A stretch of DNA of 64,000 nucleotides from an uncultured Ruminococcus sp. (GCA_900539465.1 UQCF01000013.1:10554-74553); one strand, 5' to 3'. Positions 32,422 through 41,845 are shown, counted from the first letter of the stretch. A program made the numbers and translations. Notes: generated from the letters alone by a model not told the origin.

Positions 32422-33111
32422 TTAATCGTAAAGATAATCCTCCACATTAAAATCGGCGTCAAAATCGTCCGCATGAACGTAGTCGTCCTCTTCGCCGGGT
32501 ACATACGGCAGCTGACCTATGACCTCAAGCTTTTTGCCCTGACTCCAAAGCGAGGGAGTTATTCTCAATTCATATCCGCAGCCGCCCGGCACAGCCCACT
32601 CGTTCATGGGTGCTTCGGGAATACCGAAGAATGACAAAAGCGCGGTAAGCACTCCGCCGTGGGTGACTATGGCACAGTTTCGTGTGCCCGTTTTTATAAG
32701 GCCGTCAACTATTTTCACAAAGGATTCGGCAATTCTTTTGCTGAACTCTTCATTGCTCTCGCCGAAAGGAGCCGCAACACCTTTTTTGCCTGCAAGCCAG
32801 TCGGGGAATACGGGGTGGTCTTTGAGCTCTTCTGCCGTTTTGCCCTCAAACTCACCGAAATTATATTCTATAAGACCGTCTATCTCTATCGGAGCTGCAT
32901 TTGGGTAAATGAGCTTTGCTGTTTCTTTGCATCTTAAAAGCGGACTCGAAAAAACTATGTCGGTGTGCGGATAATCGTAGTCCTCTTTCATCTTTTCAAT
33001 CTGCGCCCTGCCCTCTTTTGAGAGCGGCTCGTCGGTGTGGCCGATATATTTCATTTGTTTGTTGCCGTCGGTCAGCCCGTGGCGCAAAAGGTATATATAA
33101 TAAGACTTCAT
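32422..33111 (-). CDS. Histidine phosphatase family protein at the end of the glycogen operon
   Basis: 229 residues. LLRHGLTDGN (about residues 7-16) holds the catalytic RHG phospho-histidine. FSSPLLRCKETA, an acidic FGEFEGKTAEE and VTHGGVLTALL (second His) complete the phosphoglycerate mutase-like active site. The C-terminal 30 residues are strongly acidic (EEDDYVHADDFDADF). GGAGG precedes the ATG, and the glgA stop is 24 bases upstream, so it is in the glg transcript. It could be a sugar-phosphate phosphatase or a broad-specificity phosphatase. Confidence 0.9.
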   Translation of the reverse strand: MKSYYIYLLRHGLTDGNKQMKYIGHTDEPLSKEGRAQIEKMKEDYDYPHTDIVFSSPLLRCKETAKLIYPNAAPIEIDGLIEYNFGEFEGKTAEELKDHPVFPDWLAGKKGVAAPFGESNEEFSKRIAESFVKIVDGLIKTGTRNCAIVTHGGVLTALLSFFGIPEAPMNEWAVPGGCGYELRITPSLWSQGKKLEVIGQLPYVPGEEDDYVHADDFDADFNVEDYLYD

Positions 33112-33135
33112 TTAAATTTGCGTTCCTCCGAAAGA

Positions 33136-34566
33136 TTATGAGTTTTCTTTAATCAGTGCTTTATAAAGTCTGATGTATTCGTTTGCCGAGCGACCCCAGC
33201 TGAAGTCGCTGTTAAGAGCGCGCTGAACAAGAATGTGCCAGCCCTCTTTGTTTTTATAACCCTCGGTTGCGCGGCGAATGGTATAGAGCATTTCGTGAGC
33301 GTTATAGTTGGCAAAGGTGAAGCCGTTGCCCTCGCCGTCGCCGCTGTCTTTTATAGAATCCCTCAAGCCGCCGGTTTCTCTGACGACGGGAACAGAGCCG
33401 TATCTCAGTGCAACCATCTGCGAAAGTCCGCACGGCTCACTTTTTGACGGCATAAGGAATATATCGCTGCCGGCATAAATTTTGTGAGCAAGCTCCGGTA
33501 CAAAGCCTATCCACAAGCCGACCTTGCCGCGGTGACGCTCCGAAAGGCCTCTGAAAAAGTTTTCATACTGCCAGTCGCCGGAGCCGAGAATAACAAGCTG
33601 AACATCGTCGCTTGCAAGCAGCTCGTCCGCAACCTCTTTAACAAGGTCAAGCCCTTTGTGCGAAACAAGGCGCGTTACCATTGCGATAACAGGCACATCC
33701 TCTCTCTGCGGCAGACCCATAAGGTCTTGAAGCGCAAGCTTGTTTTCGACTTTGCCCGAGAAATCCTTTGCCGAATAATTCTTCCAAAGATAGGGGTCGG
33801 TTTCGGGGTTGTAATTCTGCGTGTCAATGCCGTTTAATATACCGCTGAGCTTATAGCGGCGGCTGTTAAGTATGGAATCAAGTCCGTGAGAATACCACGG
33901 GTCGAGAATTTCGTTTGCGTATGAGGGGCTGACGGTAGTTATACGGTTGGCGCACTCAATGCCGCCTTTCATAAAGTTTATGCAGCCGTCATATTCAAGC
34001 AGCGACTCATGCTCTTCGCCGAAGCCGAGAACGTCGCCCAAAATTTCTTTGCCGTAGACGCCCTGATACTGAATATTGTGAATTGTAAGTATTGTTTTTA
34101 TGTTTTCATAGCCCGGTCTTTGTGCATACATTGTCGAATAATAAACCGGGGTCAAAGCGCACTGCCAATCGTTGCAGTGAATTATATCGGGCTTAAAGTC
34201 GATATAAGGAATCATCTCAAGTATTGCTCTTGAGAAAAAAGCAAAACGCTCTGCGTCGTCATACTGACCGTAAATGGTGTCGCGCTTAAAATAATATTGA
34301 TTATCAAGCAAGTAATAAATTACTCCGCCGGACTTTGCCTCAAAAATTCCGCAATACTGTCTGCGCCATGCAACTGGCACAGAGATGTGCGTTATAAATT
34401 TCATGGTGTCTTTAAGTTCCTGCCGAATATTGTCATAAAGCGGCATAACTACACGGCAACCTATGAGCCTTTTTCTCAATGCCTGCGGAAGCGAGCCTGC
34501 TACGTCGCCCAATCCGCCGCTTGCCATGAACGGCATTGCTTCACTTGCTGCGTATAAAACTTTCAT
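33136..34566 (-). CDS. glgA: Glycogen synthase (ADP-glucose)
   Basis: 476 residues, the usual length of a GT5 bacterial glycogen synthase. The N-terminal GT-B domain begins MKVLYAASEAMPFMASGGLGD; the family's KxGGL lysine position (residue 15) is Ala here. Further motifs are IIHCNDWQCAL, TIHNIQYQG and HKGLDLVKEV, plus the C-terminal SKSEPCGLSQMVALRYGS with the conserved E-x7-E-type region and RETGGLRDSI. It elongates alpha-1,4-glucan from ADP-glucose made by GlgC/GlgD. It is fifth in the leftward glg operon. Confidence 0.96.
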   Translation of the reverse strand: MKVLYAASEAMPFMASGGLGDVAGSLPQALRKRLIGCRVVMPLYDNIRQELKDTMKFITHISVPVAWRRQYCGIFEAKSGGVIYYLLDNQYYFKRDTIYGQYDDAERFAFFSRAILEMIPYIDFKPDIIHCNDWQCALTPVYYSTMYAQRPGYENIKTILTIHNIQYQGVYGKEILGDVLGFGEEHESLLEYDGCINFMKGGIECANRITTVSPSYANEILDPWYSHGLDSILNSRRYKLSGILNGIDTQNYNPETDPYLWKNYSAKDFSGKVENKLALQDLMGLPQREDVPVIAMVTRLVSHKGLDLVKEVADELLASDDVQLVILGSGDWQYENFFRGLSERHRGKVGLWIGFVPELAHKIYAGSDIFLMPSKSEPCGLSQMVALRYGSVPVVRETGGLRDSIKDSGDGEGNGFTFANYNAHEMLYTIRRATEGYKNKEGWHILVQRALNSDFSWGRSANEYIRLYKALIKENS

Positions 34567-34617
34567 TATAATCTTCCTTTCTTAAAAAGCCGCTGTTCGC
34601 CGCCGGTGTTGTTTGTT

Positions 34618-35709
34618 TCACATAGGGAAATTGCCGTTGAGCTTATTTGCGGGGTCTATATCTTTTTTGTGTTCTTCAATCAGGTCTTTTACCGATTTTT
34701 CGCTGACCTGCTTTTTATCTTTTAAAATTTTATCAAAATTCGTGTGTCCGCTTTCGGAGTAGAGCTGTTTTTTTGCCATGTCCTGCATGGCTTTTTTGCC
34801 GTGCTCAATATCCGTGGATTTTTCGTCTATATCTGCCCGCGGGGCATATGCGCCGCCGAACTTGTCTAAATCCAGCGGAACAACGGGCATAAAAATGTCG
34901 TCATCAAGAGGCGAGTGCCCTTTAACTTCGCTGAATCCCGTCAGCATATCCTCGGCCTCACTGCCGTTTTTTTCTATGTTGACGGGTATGAACTTGTCGT
35001 CCGCCAAAATATTTGTTGACGATATTTTTTGCTTGCCCTCACCCAAAGAGTCCACATTTTCGTCTTCTACTATCGGGTGATAAAATCCGCCCGTTGGGGT
35101 TTTTACCTTGACGCTGCTTTTGCCCTCTCTGATGCTTGTAAGCGATTCAAAATCAACAACATACTGCTCCCAAAAAGGGTCTGTGGCTTTTAGCGGTTTA
35201 CTCTCCATATTCTCGGGTGCCCATGCGCTCAGATTATCCATGCCGAGAACAATGTTGTCAAGGTCTTTGTAACGCCTGAATTTTACTCTGCCCTGTTTTC
35301 TCACAACGTCAATTCTCTTTTTAAACTCACGGCTTATCGCAAAAGCCATAACCGTCCAGCCGATTATCGCCATGAACATAAACAAAAGAGAAAATCTGCA
35401 CGCCTGAATCAAATCTATCTTTGCGAGTTTTACAAGCAAAAGAGAAATCCCTTCTGCGCCTATCAAAGAAAATAAAGAGAATATCTCACAATAAGTGCAG
35501 ACAGCCGTGTGTATATCCGTGCTGTTGCGCGGCACGCCCCTGAACCTTAAAAAGAAGCTCTGAAAGCGCGAAAGATGTATCCTTTTCATAACGAGCCTGA
35601 GCCGCTTATCGTAATACCAGCCGAAAATATAATAAAGCAAAAATGTTACGAAATAGCCAAAGGTCAAAATAAGGATATAGCTTAGAAGCAGCGCGTTGTA
35701 ATAAGACAT
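34618..35709 (-). CDS. Unknown membrane protein inside the glycogen operon
   Basis: 363 residues. Membrane segments cover about 7-32, 72-93 and 103-123. A basic stretch (FKKRIDVVRKQGRVKFRRYKD) and a long soluble, acidic, low-complexity C-terminal region follow (about 150-363), ending in a Lys/Glu-rich helix. There is no recognisable enzyme motif. The ATG follows CGGGGG, 30 bases after glgD, and glgA starts 51 bases beyond its stop codon. Its conserved position between glg genes, if confirmed in relatives, would suggest a role in anchoring or regulating glycogen metabolism. That is inference. Confidence 0.7.
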   Translation of the reverse strand: MSYYNALLLSYILILTFGYFVTFLLYYIFGWYYDKRLRLVMKRIHLSRFQSFFLRFRGVPRNSTDIHTAVCTYCEIFSLFSLIGAEGISLLLVKLAKIDLIQACRFSLLFMFMAIIGWTVMAFAISREFKKRIDVVRKQGRVKFRRYKDLDNIVLGMDNLSAWAPENMESKPLKATDPFWEQYVVDFESLTSIREGKSSVKVKTPTGGFYHPIVEDENVDSLGEGKQKISSTNILADDKFIPVNIEKNGSEAEDMLTGFSEVKGHSPLDDDIFMPVVPLDLDKFGGAYAPRADIDEKSTDIEHGKKAMQDMAKKQLYSESGHTNFDKILKDKKQVSEKSVKDLIEEHKKDIDPANKLNGNFPM

Positions 35710-35739
35710 TTAAAATTCCCCCGAAGTCGGAACACTTTT

Positions 35740-36852
35740 TTATATAACTATTCTCTTGCCTATGAACAGCGGATAAGCCTCATCGCCTGCAAGAGTTTTT
35801 TGCGGCTTTATGACAACCTCTTTGTCGGCTATAACGCAGTTTATATGTACGCCGTCGCTGATATAGGTGTTGTTCATAAGTATGCAGTCTTTGACAACCG
35901 CGCCCTTGCCGATGTGAACGCCGTGCGAGAGCACGCAGTTTTCCACGCTGCCCTCAATAACGCAGCCGTCCGTCACAAGCGAGTTTTTAACAGATGAGCC
36001 GAGTCCGTATATTGCCGGGACTTCGTCTCTTACCTTTGTATAAATCGGGCGGTCTTTTGCAAAAAGCGCCTTTCTGTTATCTCTTGAAAGAAGAGACATA
36101 TTCACGTCAAAATAGCTCTTGAGGCCGTCGAGCACGCGAACGTATCCGCCGCACTCATAGCCGTAGATTTTAAGCTGCGAGAGGTTGTTGATTATAAAGT
36201 TGCGCTCATAATCAAAAACGCCGAGGCGCATTGCGTCGTTCACGATTCTCTCAAGCAAAGCTTTTCTCATAAAATAAATATTCATAGAGAAATTGACGTC
36301 TTCGCTTTGCGGAATAATTTCGGCGCCCGTAATTCTGCCGTCCTCCGCCGTCTCAAAGCCCAGCCAGTTCGGAAGATTTGGCGAAGTTCCCTTTGCATAT
36401 GCGACGGTAATATCCGCATTGTTTTTTTGGTGGAAGTCGAAAAGCTTTTCGAGCTCAAGGCTGCAAATCACGTTGCAATCGGTCAAAAGCACATATTCCT
36501 CGTCGCAGTGGCGGATAAAATCCATCGCGCCTGCGAGTGCTTCCATTCTTGTGGTGTGCATACCTGCGCCTGCGGTGTTAAAAGGCGGAATGAGATAAAT
36601 TCCTCCGTTCTTTCTCGAAAGATCCCACGAACGTCCCGAGCCGATATGGTCCATAAGTGACTGATAGTTGCTCTTGGGGATAACGCCTACCTTGCCCATG
36701 CCGCACTCAACCATTGCCGAAAGCGGAAAATCTATGAGCCTGTATCTGCCGCCGAAAGGAACGGAACCCATTGAGCGCAGAGCCGTAAGCTCACTCATAT
36801 AGCTGTCATAAACATTGGGGAATATAATTCCTACTACATTATTGCCTCTCAT
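35740..36852 (-). CDS. glgD: GlgD, regulatory subunit of ADP-glucose pyrophosphorylase
   Basis: 370 residues. It is a GlgC paralogue: PFGGRYRLIDFPLSAMVECG and the left-handed beta-helix C-terminus (KDCILMNNTYISDGV) are kept. The catalytic N-terminal loop GGxGxRL of GlgC is replaced by GIIFPNVYDSYMSELTA, so it cannot bind the nucleotide in the normal way. In Firmicutes GlgD enhances GlgC activity in a heterotetramer. The start codon overlaps the glgC stop by one base (TAATG), and AAAGGGGG lies upstream, giving tight coupling. Confidence 0.96.
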   Translation of the reverse strand: MRGNNVVGIIFPNVYDSYMSELTALRSMGSVPFGGRYRLIDFPLSAMVECGMGKVGVIPKSNYQSLMDHIGSGRSWDLSRKNGGIYLIPPFNTAGAGMHTTRMEALAGAMDFIRHCDEEYVLLTDCNVICSLELEKLFDFHQKNNADITVAYAKGTSPNLPNWLGFETAEDGRITGAEIIPQSEDVNFSMNIYFMRKALLERIVNDAMRLGVFDYERNFIINNLSQLKIYGYECGGYVRVLDGLKSYFDVNMSLLSRDNRKALFAKDRPIYTKVRDEVPAIYGLGSSVKNSLVTDGCVIEGSVENCVLSHGVHIGKGAVVKDCILMNNTYISDGVHINCVIADKEVVIKPQKTLAGDEAYPLFIGKRIVI

Positions 36853-38066
36853 TATTCTGCCCCCTTTACGTCTTCGCCGGCCATTTGCTTCGGCAGCACC
36901 TTTGCGCCTGCGCCTACGGTTACGCCTGCGCCTACAACCGCAACGCCCCAGTCGTCAAGATTATCCATATCCTCGGGTCTTTGACCCACTACCGCGCCCG
37001 GCTCAATAACCGCGCCCTCGGCAACTATGGCATACTGAACAACCGCGCCCTTTTTGATAACGGTGTTGGGCATGATTATCGAATCTCTGACGACCGCGCC
37101 CTCTTCAACCGTTACATCGGAGAAGAGCACCGAAAAATCTATATTGCCGCATACGTCGCAGCCCTCTGTAATCATAGAGTTCTGCACCGATGCGCTCTCT
37201 GACACATAGTGCGGAGTAGAAGAGGTGTTTTTGGAATAAATCTTCCACGAAGTGTCGGTGAGGTCAAGGTCAACCTTGGGATTTAACAGGTCGAGGTTCG
37301 CCTCCCACAGGCTGTCTATCGTGCCGACATCTTTCCAGTATCCGTCAAAGGGATAGGCAAAAAGTCTTTCGCCTGCCTCGTGCATTGCGGGGATAAGGTC
37401 GTGACCGAAGTCGTTGCTTGAGTTCGGGTTTGCCTCATCGTCAAGCAGATACTGCCTGAGCTTTTTCCAAGTGAACATATAAACACCCATAGACGCCTTG
37501 TTGCTCTTGGGGTTTTTGGGCTTTTCTTCAAATGCGGTTATCGCGCCGTCGTCGTCCACAAACATAAGTCCGAAGCGCGACGCCTCCTCCCACGGAACCT
37601 CAAGCATGGCAATGGTGCAATCTGCGTTTTTCTCTTTGTGATAGGTGAGCATATCGGAATAATCCATTTTATAAATATGGTCGCCCGAGAGAATAACGAC
37701 ATATTCGGGGTCGTATCTGTCAATAAAGTTTATGTTTTGATAAATTGCGTTTGCGGTGTTTTTATACCACTCCGTTCCCTCTATCTGCTGATAGGGTGAG
37801 AGAATGTGCACTCCTCCGTCCGCTCTGTCAAGATCCCACGCGTGGCCGTTGCCGATATAATCGTTAAGCTCAAGCGGCTGATACTGCGTGAGCACGCCGA
37901 CAGTGTATATGCCGGAGTTCACACAGTTTGAAAGAGGGAAATCAATAATACGGTACTTTCCGCCGTAGGGTACGGCAGGCTTTGCAATGTTTTTTGTGAG
38001 TATTCCGAGTCTGCTGCCTTGACCGCCTGCAAGGAGCATCGCAATACATTCATGCTTACGGGACAT
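36852..38066 (-). CDS. glgC: Glucose-1-phosphate adenylyltransferase, catalytic subunit
   Basis: 404 residues. The nucleotide-binding loop LLAGGQGSRLGILT (about 11-24), YRIIDFPLSNCVNSG, GDHIYKMDY and VFEEKPK-like AFEEKPKNPK are complete, as is the C-terminal beta-helix (SIIMPNTVIKKGAVVQYAIV). It makes ADP-glucose from glucose-1-phosphate and ATP, the committed step of glycogen synthesis. It is second in the operon, 40 bases after glgB, with AGGAGG upstream of the ATG. It partners with GlgD next door. Confidence 0.97.
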   Translation of the reverse strand: MSRKHECIAMLLAGGQGSRLGILTKNIAKPAVPYGGKYRIIDFPLSNCVNSGIYTVGVLTQYQPLELNDYIGNGHAWDLDRADGGVHILSPYQQIEGTEWYKNTANAIYQNINFIDRYDPEYVVILSGDHIYKMDYSDMLTYHKEKNADCTIAMLEVPWEEASRFGLMFVDDDGAITAFEEKPKNPKSNKASMGVYMFTWKKLRQYLLDDEANPNSSNDFGHDLIPAMHEAGERLFAYPFDGYWKDVGTIDSLWEANLDLLNPKVDLDLTDTSWKIYSKNTSSTPHYVSESASVQNSMITEGCDVCGNIDFSVLFSDVTVEEGAVVRDSIIMPNTVIKKGAVVQYAIVAEGAVIEPGAVVGQRPEDMDNLDDWGVAVVGAGVTVGAGAKVLPKQMAGEDVKGAE

Positions 38067-38106
38067 TGTTCTAAATCCTCCTTCTTTTTATCATGACGGC
38101 AACAGA

Positions 38107-40053
38107 TTATTTTTTGCCGCCTTTGTTTGCCGAGGGCTTTTTGCCCCCTGCTTTTCTTGTTGGGTTTTTCTTTTTGCATTTTAAATACAGAGCGCCGAGG
38201 CCGGGCAAATCCAGCTCAATGCTGTTTTGCTGTGAGTGCATCGGGATTTTTTCGCTCTTTATAACGCCGTGCGAACCGCCGCCGCTGCCGCCGAAGCACT
38301 CGTCGTCGGAGTTCAGCAGCACCTCATAAGTGCCGGCAAAGGGAACGCCGATTCGGTAATTCTCACGTCTGACGGGGGTAAAGTTGCACACTGCGATTAT
38401 TTCTTTTTGGTCTTTATCCTTGCGCCTAAAGGCTATTACGGAGTTTGAGTTGTCGTCGCTGACTATCCACTCAAAGCCCTCCCACGAAAAATCGTTTTGC
38501 CAAAGCGCGGGCGTTTTTTTATAAAATTCGTTGAGCGTTTTTACAAAGGACTTTAACTGTCTGTGCTTTTCATAATCGAGCAAAAGCCAGTCAAGCCCCT
38601 GTTCGTAGTTCCACTCGATAAACTGACCGAACTCCGTACCCATAAAGGTGAGCTTCTTGCCGGGGTGAGCCATCAGGTAGCAGAAGAACGACCTCACGGA
38701 GGCAAACTTTTCTTCATAAGAGCCGGGCATTTTGTTTATCAGCGAGCATTTGCCGTGAACCACCTCGTCATGAGAGATGGGTAAAATGAAGTTTTCGGAA
38801 AATGCGTAGAAAAATGAGAACGTAAGATTTTTATGATTAAACTTTCTGAAATATCCGTCCAAAGAAAAATATTTAAGGCAGTCGTTCATCCAGCCCATGT
38901 TCCATTTAAAGTTAAAGCCGAGTCCGCCGTCGCAAACAGGCTTTGAAACCATGGGCCATGCCGTGCTTTCTTCGGCAATCATCAAGATGTCGCCATGCTC
39001 GGTGAAAAGAACGGTGTTTAATTTTTTGATAAAATCTATCGCCTCAAGGTTTTCGTTGGAGCCGTATTTGTTGGCGACCCACTGACCGTCCTCTCTGCCG
39101 TAGTCAAGATAAAGCATAGAGGCGACCGCGTCAACGCGCAGACCGTCTACGTGATATTTTTCTATCCAGAAAAGCGCGGACGACATCAAAAAGCTTCTGA
39201 CCTCGTTTTTGCCGTAGTCAAACACCTTTGTGCCCCATTGCAGGTGCTCGCCCTTGCGAATGTCCTCATATTCGTAGCACGGCTCGCCGTCAAACTCATA
39301 AAGACCGTGCGCGTCTTTGGGGAAGTGCGCCGGCACCCAGTCTAAAATAACGCCTATGCCGTTTTGATGAAATTTGTTTATGAGATACATGAGATCCTTC
39401 GGCTCGCCGTAGCGCGAGGTGGGGGCAAAATAACCCGTGACCTGATAGCCCCATGAGCCGTCATAAGGATATTCGCCGAGCGGCAAAAACTCAACGTGGG
39501 TGTAGCCCATGTCTTTAACGTAATCACACAGCGAATCCGCAAGCTCGCGGTATGAGTAAAAGCTGCCGTCGCCGTGCCTTTTCCATGACCCGGCGTGAAC
39601 CTCATAAATATTCATCGGTCTGTCATATGCGGGCTTCGCTTTTCTCTCTTTGAGCCATGCGGAGTCGCTCCACTCGAAGCCGTCAAGCTCATAAAACTTT
39701 GAAGCGGTGGCAGGTCTTGTCTCTGCGTGAAAAGAGTAGGGGTCGGCTTTCATTATAAGTCTGCCGTCGCGCGAAAGAACGGAGTATTTGTAAATATCAA
39801 ACTGTTTTATTCCGTCCGCAAAGCCCTCCCATATTCCGCCGTCGGTAATTTTTTTCATGGGATTTTTTTGTGCGTCCCAGCCGTTAAAGTCGCCGACAAC
39901 GCTCACGCTCTCGGCATGAGGCGCCCAGGTGCGAAACACAACCCTGCCGTCATCACAGCGGTGCGCGCCGAGGAAGTCATGGGTCTTTGCGTTTGAGCCC
40001 TGATGAAACAAAAACACCGGGGTCTCATAGCTTTTTGGCAATTTTTTCTGCAT
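38107..40053 (-). CDS. glgB: 1,4-alpha-glucan branching enzyme
   Basis: 648 residues from the ATG; AAGGA lies ten bases upstream, and a GTG three codons earlier is too close to it. The N-terminal CBM48 (FLGAHRCDDGRVVFRTWAPHA) is followed by a GH13 barrel. Catalytic elements are GLRVDAVASMLYLDY (nucleophile Asp), MIAEESTAWP (acid Glu) and LPISHDEVVHGK (Asp). It introduces alpha-1,6 branches. The C-terminus ends in a Lys-rich tail (about 25 residues, GGKKPSANKGGKK). It heads the glg operon, under the promoter at 40096-40124. Confidence 0.97.
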   Translation of the reverse strand: MQKKLPKSYETPVFLFHQGSNAKTHDFLGAHRCDDGRVVFRTWAPHAESVSVVGDFNGWDAQKNPMKKITDGGIWEGFADGIKQFDIYKYSVLSRDGRLIMKADPYSFHAETRPATASKFYELDGFEWSDSAWLKERKAKPAYDRPMNIYEVHAGSWKRHGDGSFYSYRELADSLCDYVKDMGYTHVEFLPLGEYPYDGSWGYQVTGYFAPTSRYGEPKDLMYLINKFHQNGIGVILDWVPAHFPKDAHGLYEFDGEPCYEYEDIRKGEHLQWGTKVFDYGKNEVRSFLMSSALFWIEKYHVDGLRVDAVASMLYLDYGREDGQWVANKYGSNENLEAIDFIKKLNTVLFTEHGDILMIAEESTAWPMVSKPVCDGGLGFNFKWNMGWMNDCLKYFSLDGYFRKFNHKNLTFSFFYAFSENFILPISHDEVVHGKCSLINKMPGSYEEKFASVRSFFCYLMAHPGKKLTFMGTEFGQFIEWNYEQGLDWLLLDYEKHRQLKSFVKTLNEFYKKTPALWQNDFSWEGFEWIVSDDNSNSVIAFRRKDKDQKEIIAVCNFTPVRRENYRIGVPFAGTYEVLLNSDDECFGGSGGGSHGVIKSEKIPMHSQQNSIELDLPGLGALYLKCKKKNPTRKAGGKKPSANKGGKK

Positions 40054-40095
40054 TTTATGCACGTCCTTCCTCAGTAATATTGTTATTCAGCATAT

Positions 40096-40146
40096 ATTAT
40101 AGCAAAAGATTTCTGAATATTCAATAGTTTTTGACTATTATATTCA
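40096..40146 (-). promoter_or_regulatory. Glycogen operon promoter with overlapping dyad
   Basis: On the minus strand TTGAAT (40119-40124), a 17-base spacer and TATAAT (40096-40101). The -35 lies within a near-perfect dyad: TGAATA (40114-40119), AATAGT (40123-40128), ACTATT (40134-40139) and TATTCA (40141-40146). A repressor could bind here. The rest of the gap to 40233 is A/T-rich with no gene. Confidence 0.6.
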
Positions 40147-40233
40147 AAAAATACAGTGACCTGCCTTGCCATCTTTGTATAGTTTGTTACAAAAAAGCTC
40201 TTTTTTCTCACATTGCCGCAAAATGCCGCGGTG

Positions 40234-40299
40234 TTGACAAATCAGGCAGAGAAAAATATGATAATAAGCGAAAAAAGTACTTGTCAACCGACGGTTGAC
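40234..40299 (+). promoter_or_regulatory. Promoter and 17-base operator of the XRE membrane regulator
   Basis: TTGACA (40234-40239), a 17-base spacer and TATGAT (40257-40262) form a near-consensus promoter. The perfect dyad GTCAACCGACGGTTGAC (40283-40299) follows, about 20 bases after the -10. That placement is typical of an autorepression operator. The leader to the ATG at 40382 is ~110 bases. Confidence 0.7.
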
Positions 40300-40381
40300 C
40301 GAAGTTCAAGCCTAAGTATGCAGACTTTTTTAAAAAGCCGTGATAAAATTTTTAAAACTTATATAAAGCGGAGGATTTAAA

Positions 40382-41779
40382 ATGACGCTTTGCGAAAAAT
40401 TATATGAACTCAGAAAGAAAAACTCTCTCACGCAGGAGGAATTCGGCGAAAGAATGGGCGTATCGCGACAGGCGGTTTCTAAGTGGGAGACCGGCACGGC
40501 GATGCCGGACACGGATAAGCTTATTCAAATTGCGAAATTTTATAACATCACTCTCGACAGTCTTTTGAACGATGAGGCAGACACAGCACCTCAAAAAGAG
40601 GAAGTGAAATCTGCCGAAAGCACGAAAACCGCCAAAGCAGTCTTGGGGACGTGCGTGATGACTTTATCTGTCATTTTCGGTGCGGTGTTTGCGCTCGGCG
40701 CGGCATTTTTAAAAAGTAAAAATGCCGAGTTCACCTTTGACATAACGGTTTATATTGCCGCAGCTGTTCTCATTGCAATGTTTTTCGGCGGAATGTTTCT
40801 TATTATGAAAAAGAAAGGCCGTGCCGTTCTGATTGCAAAGACCGCCGCGATACTCATTGTGCTGACCGCACTGCTTGCAGGCGTTATTGCACAAATCCAA
40901 AGCGGCAAAACCTATTCTCTTTCACCGGATAAAAATTATCTTCTTGTTCTAAAAACAGACAAAAACGGGCAAACAGACCTATACCGCACATACTATGCTT
41001 TTGTTTGCAGGCAAAAGACGCAGTTCCCATACACCGTGGCAAAAAAGCCGAAGCTTCAGTGGCTCACAGACGACATATGTGCTGTCACATACCTTTCGCA
41101 GGACGGTAAAACGCACCAGTATGTTGCAACTTACGGCAACCGCGGCAGTGCAATATCTTATGATGACCCGCGCAGTGCAATCTACGGCGAATGGACGGCA
41201 GAGGGTGAGAACACGCCCGGGTGGGCGCTCACGGCAAACAGCGAGGGTATAAAGCTCGTCGGTGGAAATTACAGCCATGTTTTTTCTTACAGCGACTGCA
41301 TACCGTTCGGCACTTCGGCTGTGGTTCTTTGCGTAAGAGGCTACCCGAAGTGGACGGTCTGCATAGAGGAGCAGGCAAATGAAATCAGCGTTTGCAAGGT
41401 GGATACAGACAAAACCGCACCGTTGAAATTTATAAAAACAAGCGATAATGCCGAAACTGCGGAGCCGGATACTTCCGAAGAATACGACGGTGAACAAATC
41501 GAAAAGAATACTGCCGAATTTGCAAAAGAAATCTACGAGCAAAAACTCAAACCGGAGGGATTTTCTTATGAAGAAAATTATGATGCACGCGGACATTTAA
41601 GAGCAGACCTCGGCAATAAAACAGACGAAAACGGTAACGAGTATTCTTATTATCTGAGTATTTATAAAATTGACGGCAGCAAATATATTTACAATCTTTT
41701 AAAAGCGTCAAGCGGAACCTATGACACCGAAACGCTGAAAAGCTTTTGCTTTGACGCACAAACAAATCAAATTTCTTAA
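40382..41779 (+). CDS. XRE-family regulator with membrane helices and extracytoplasmic-type domain
   Basis: 465 residues. The HTH_3 domain occupies about 5-62 (LRKKNSLTQEEFGERMGVSR, QAVSKWETGTAMPDTDKL). Three hydrophobic helices follow at roughly 84-107, 116-136 and 143-163. The remaining ~300 residues are soluble, with Tyr/Thr-rich beta-like composition and an acidic linker (TAEPDTSEEYDGEQIEKNTAEF). The design suggests a membrane-bound regulator sensing an external signal. GGAGG lies upstream of the ATG. The dyad at 40283-40299 may be its own operator. Confidence 0.82.
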   Translation: MTLCEKLYELRKKNSLTQEEFGERMGVSRQAVSKWETGTAMPDTDKLIQIAKFYNITLDSLLNDEADTAPQKEEVKSAESTKTAKAVLGTCVMTLSVIFGAVFALGAAFLKSKNAEFTFDITVYIAAAVLIAMFFGGMFLIMKKKGRAVLIAKTAAILIVLTALLAGVIAQIQSGKTYSLSPDKNYLLVLKTDKNGQTDLYRTYYAFVCRQKTQFPYTVAKKPKLQWLTDDICAVTYLSQDGKTHQYVATYGNRGSAISYDDPRSAIYGEWTAEGENTPGWALTANSEGIKLVGGNYSHVFSYSDCIPFGTSAVVLCVRGYPKWTVCIEEQANEISVCKVDTDKTAPLKFIKTSDNAETAEPDTSEEYDGEQIEKNTAEFAKEIYEQKLKPEGFSYEENYDARGHLRADLGNKTDENGNEYSYYLSIYKIDGSKYIYNLLKASSGTYDTETLKSFCFDAQTNQIS

Positions 41780-41816
41780 AAACACTGCATACAATAATTT
41801 TACGATTATATAATAC

Positions 41817-41845
41817 TTGATTTTTTACCGTTTTTAAGCTATAAT
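41817..41845 (+). promoter_or_regulatory. Promoter of the UDP-sugar dehydrogenase-like gene
   Basis: TTGATT (41817-41822), a 17-base spacer and TATAAT (41840-41845). A small GAGG-GGGAAA-CCTC stem lies in the leader before AGGAGG and the ATG at 41901. Confidence 0.72.

Noticed and set aside
40054..40381. Possible small RNA or riboswitch in the glgB/XRE intergenic region
   Set aside because: Two good promoters and two dyads account for the structure; no further conserved-looking fold or terminator was visible.
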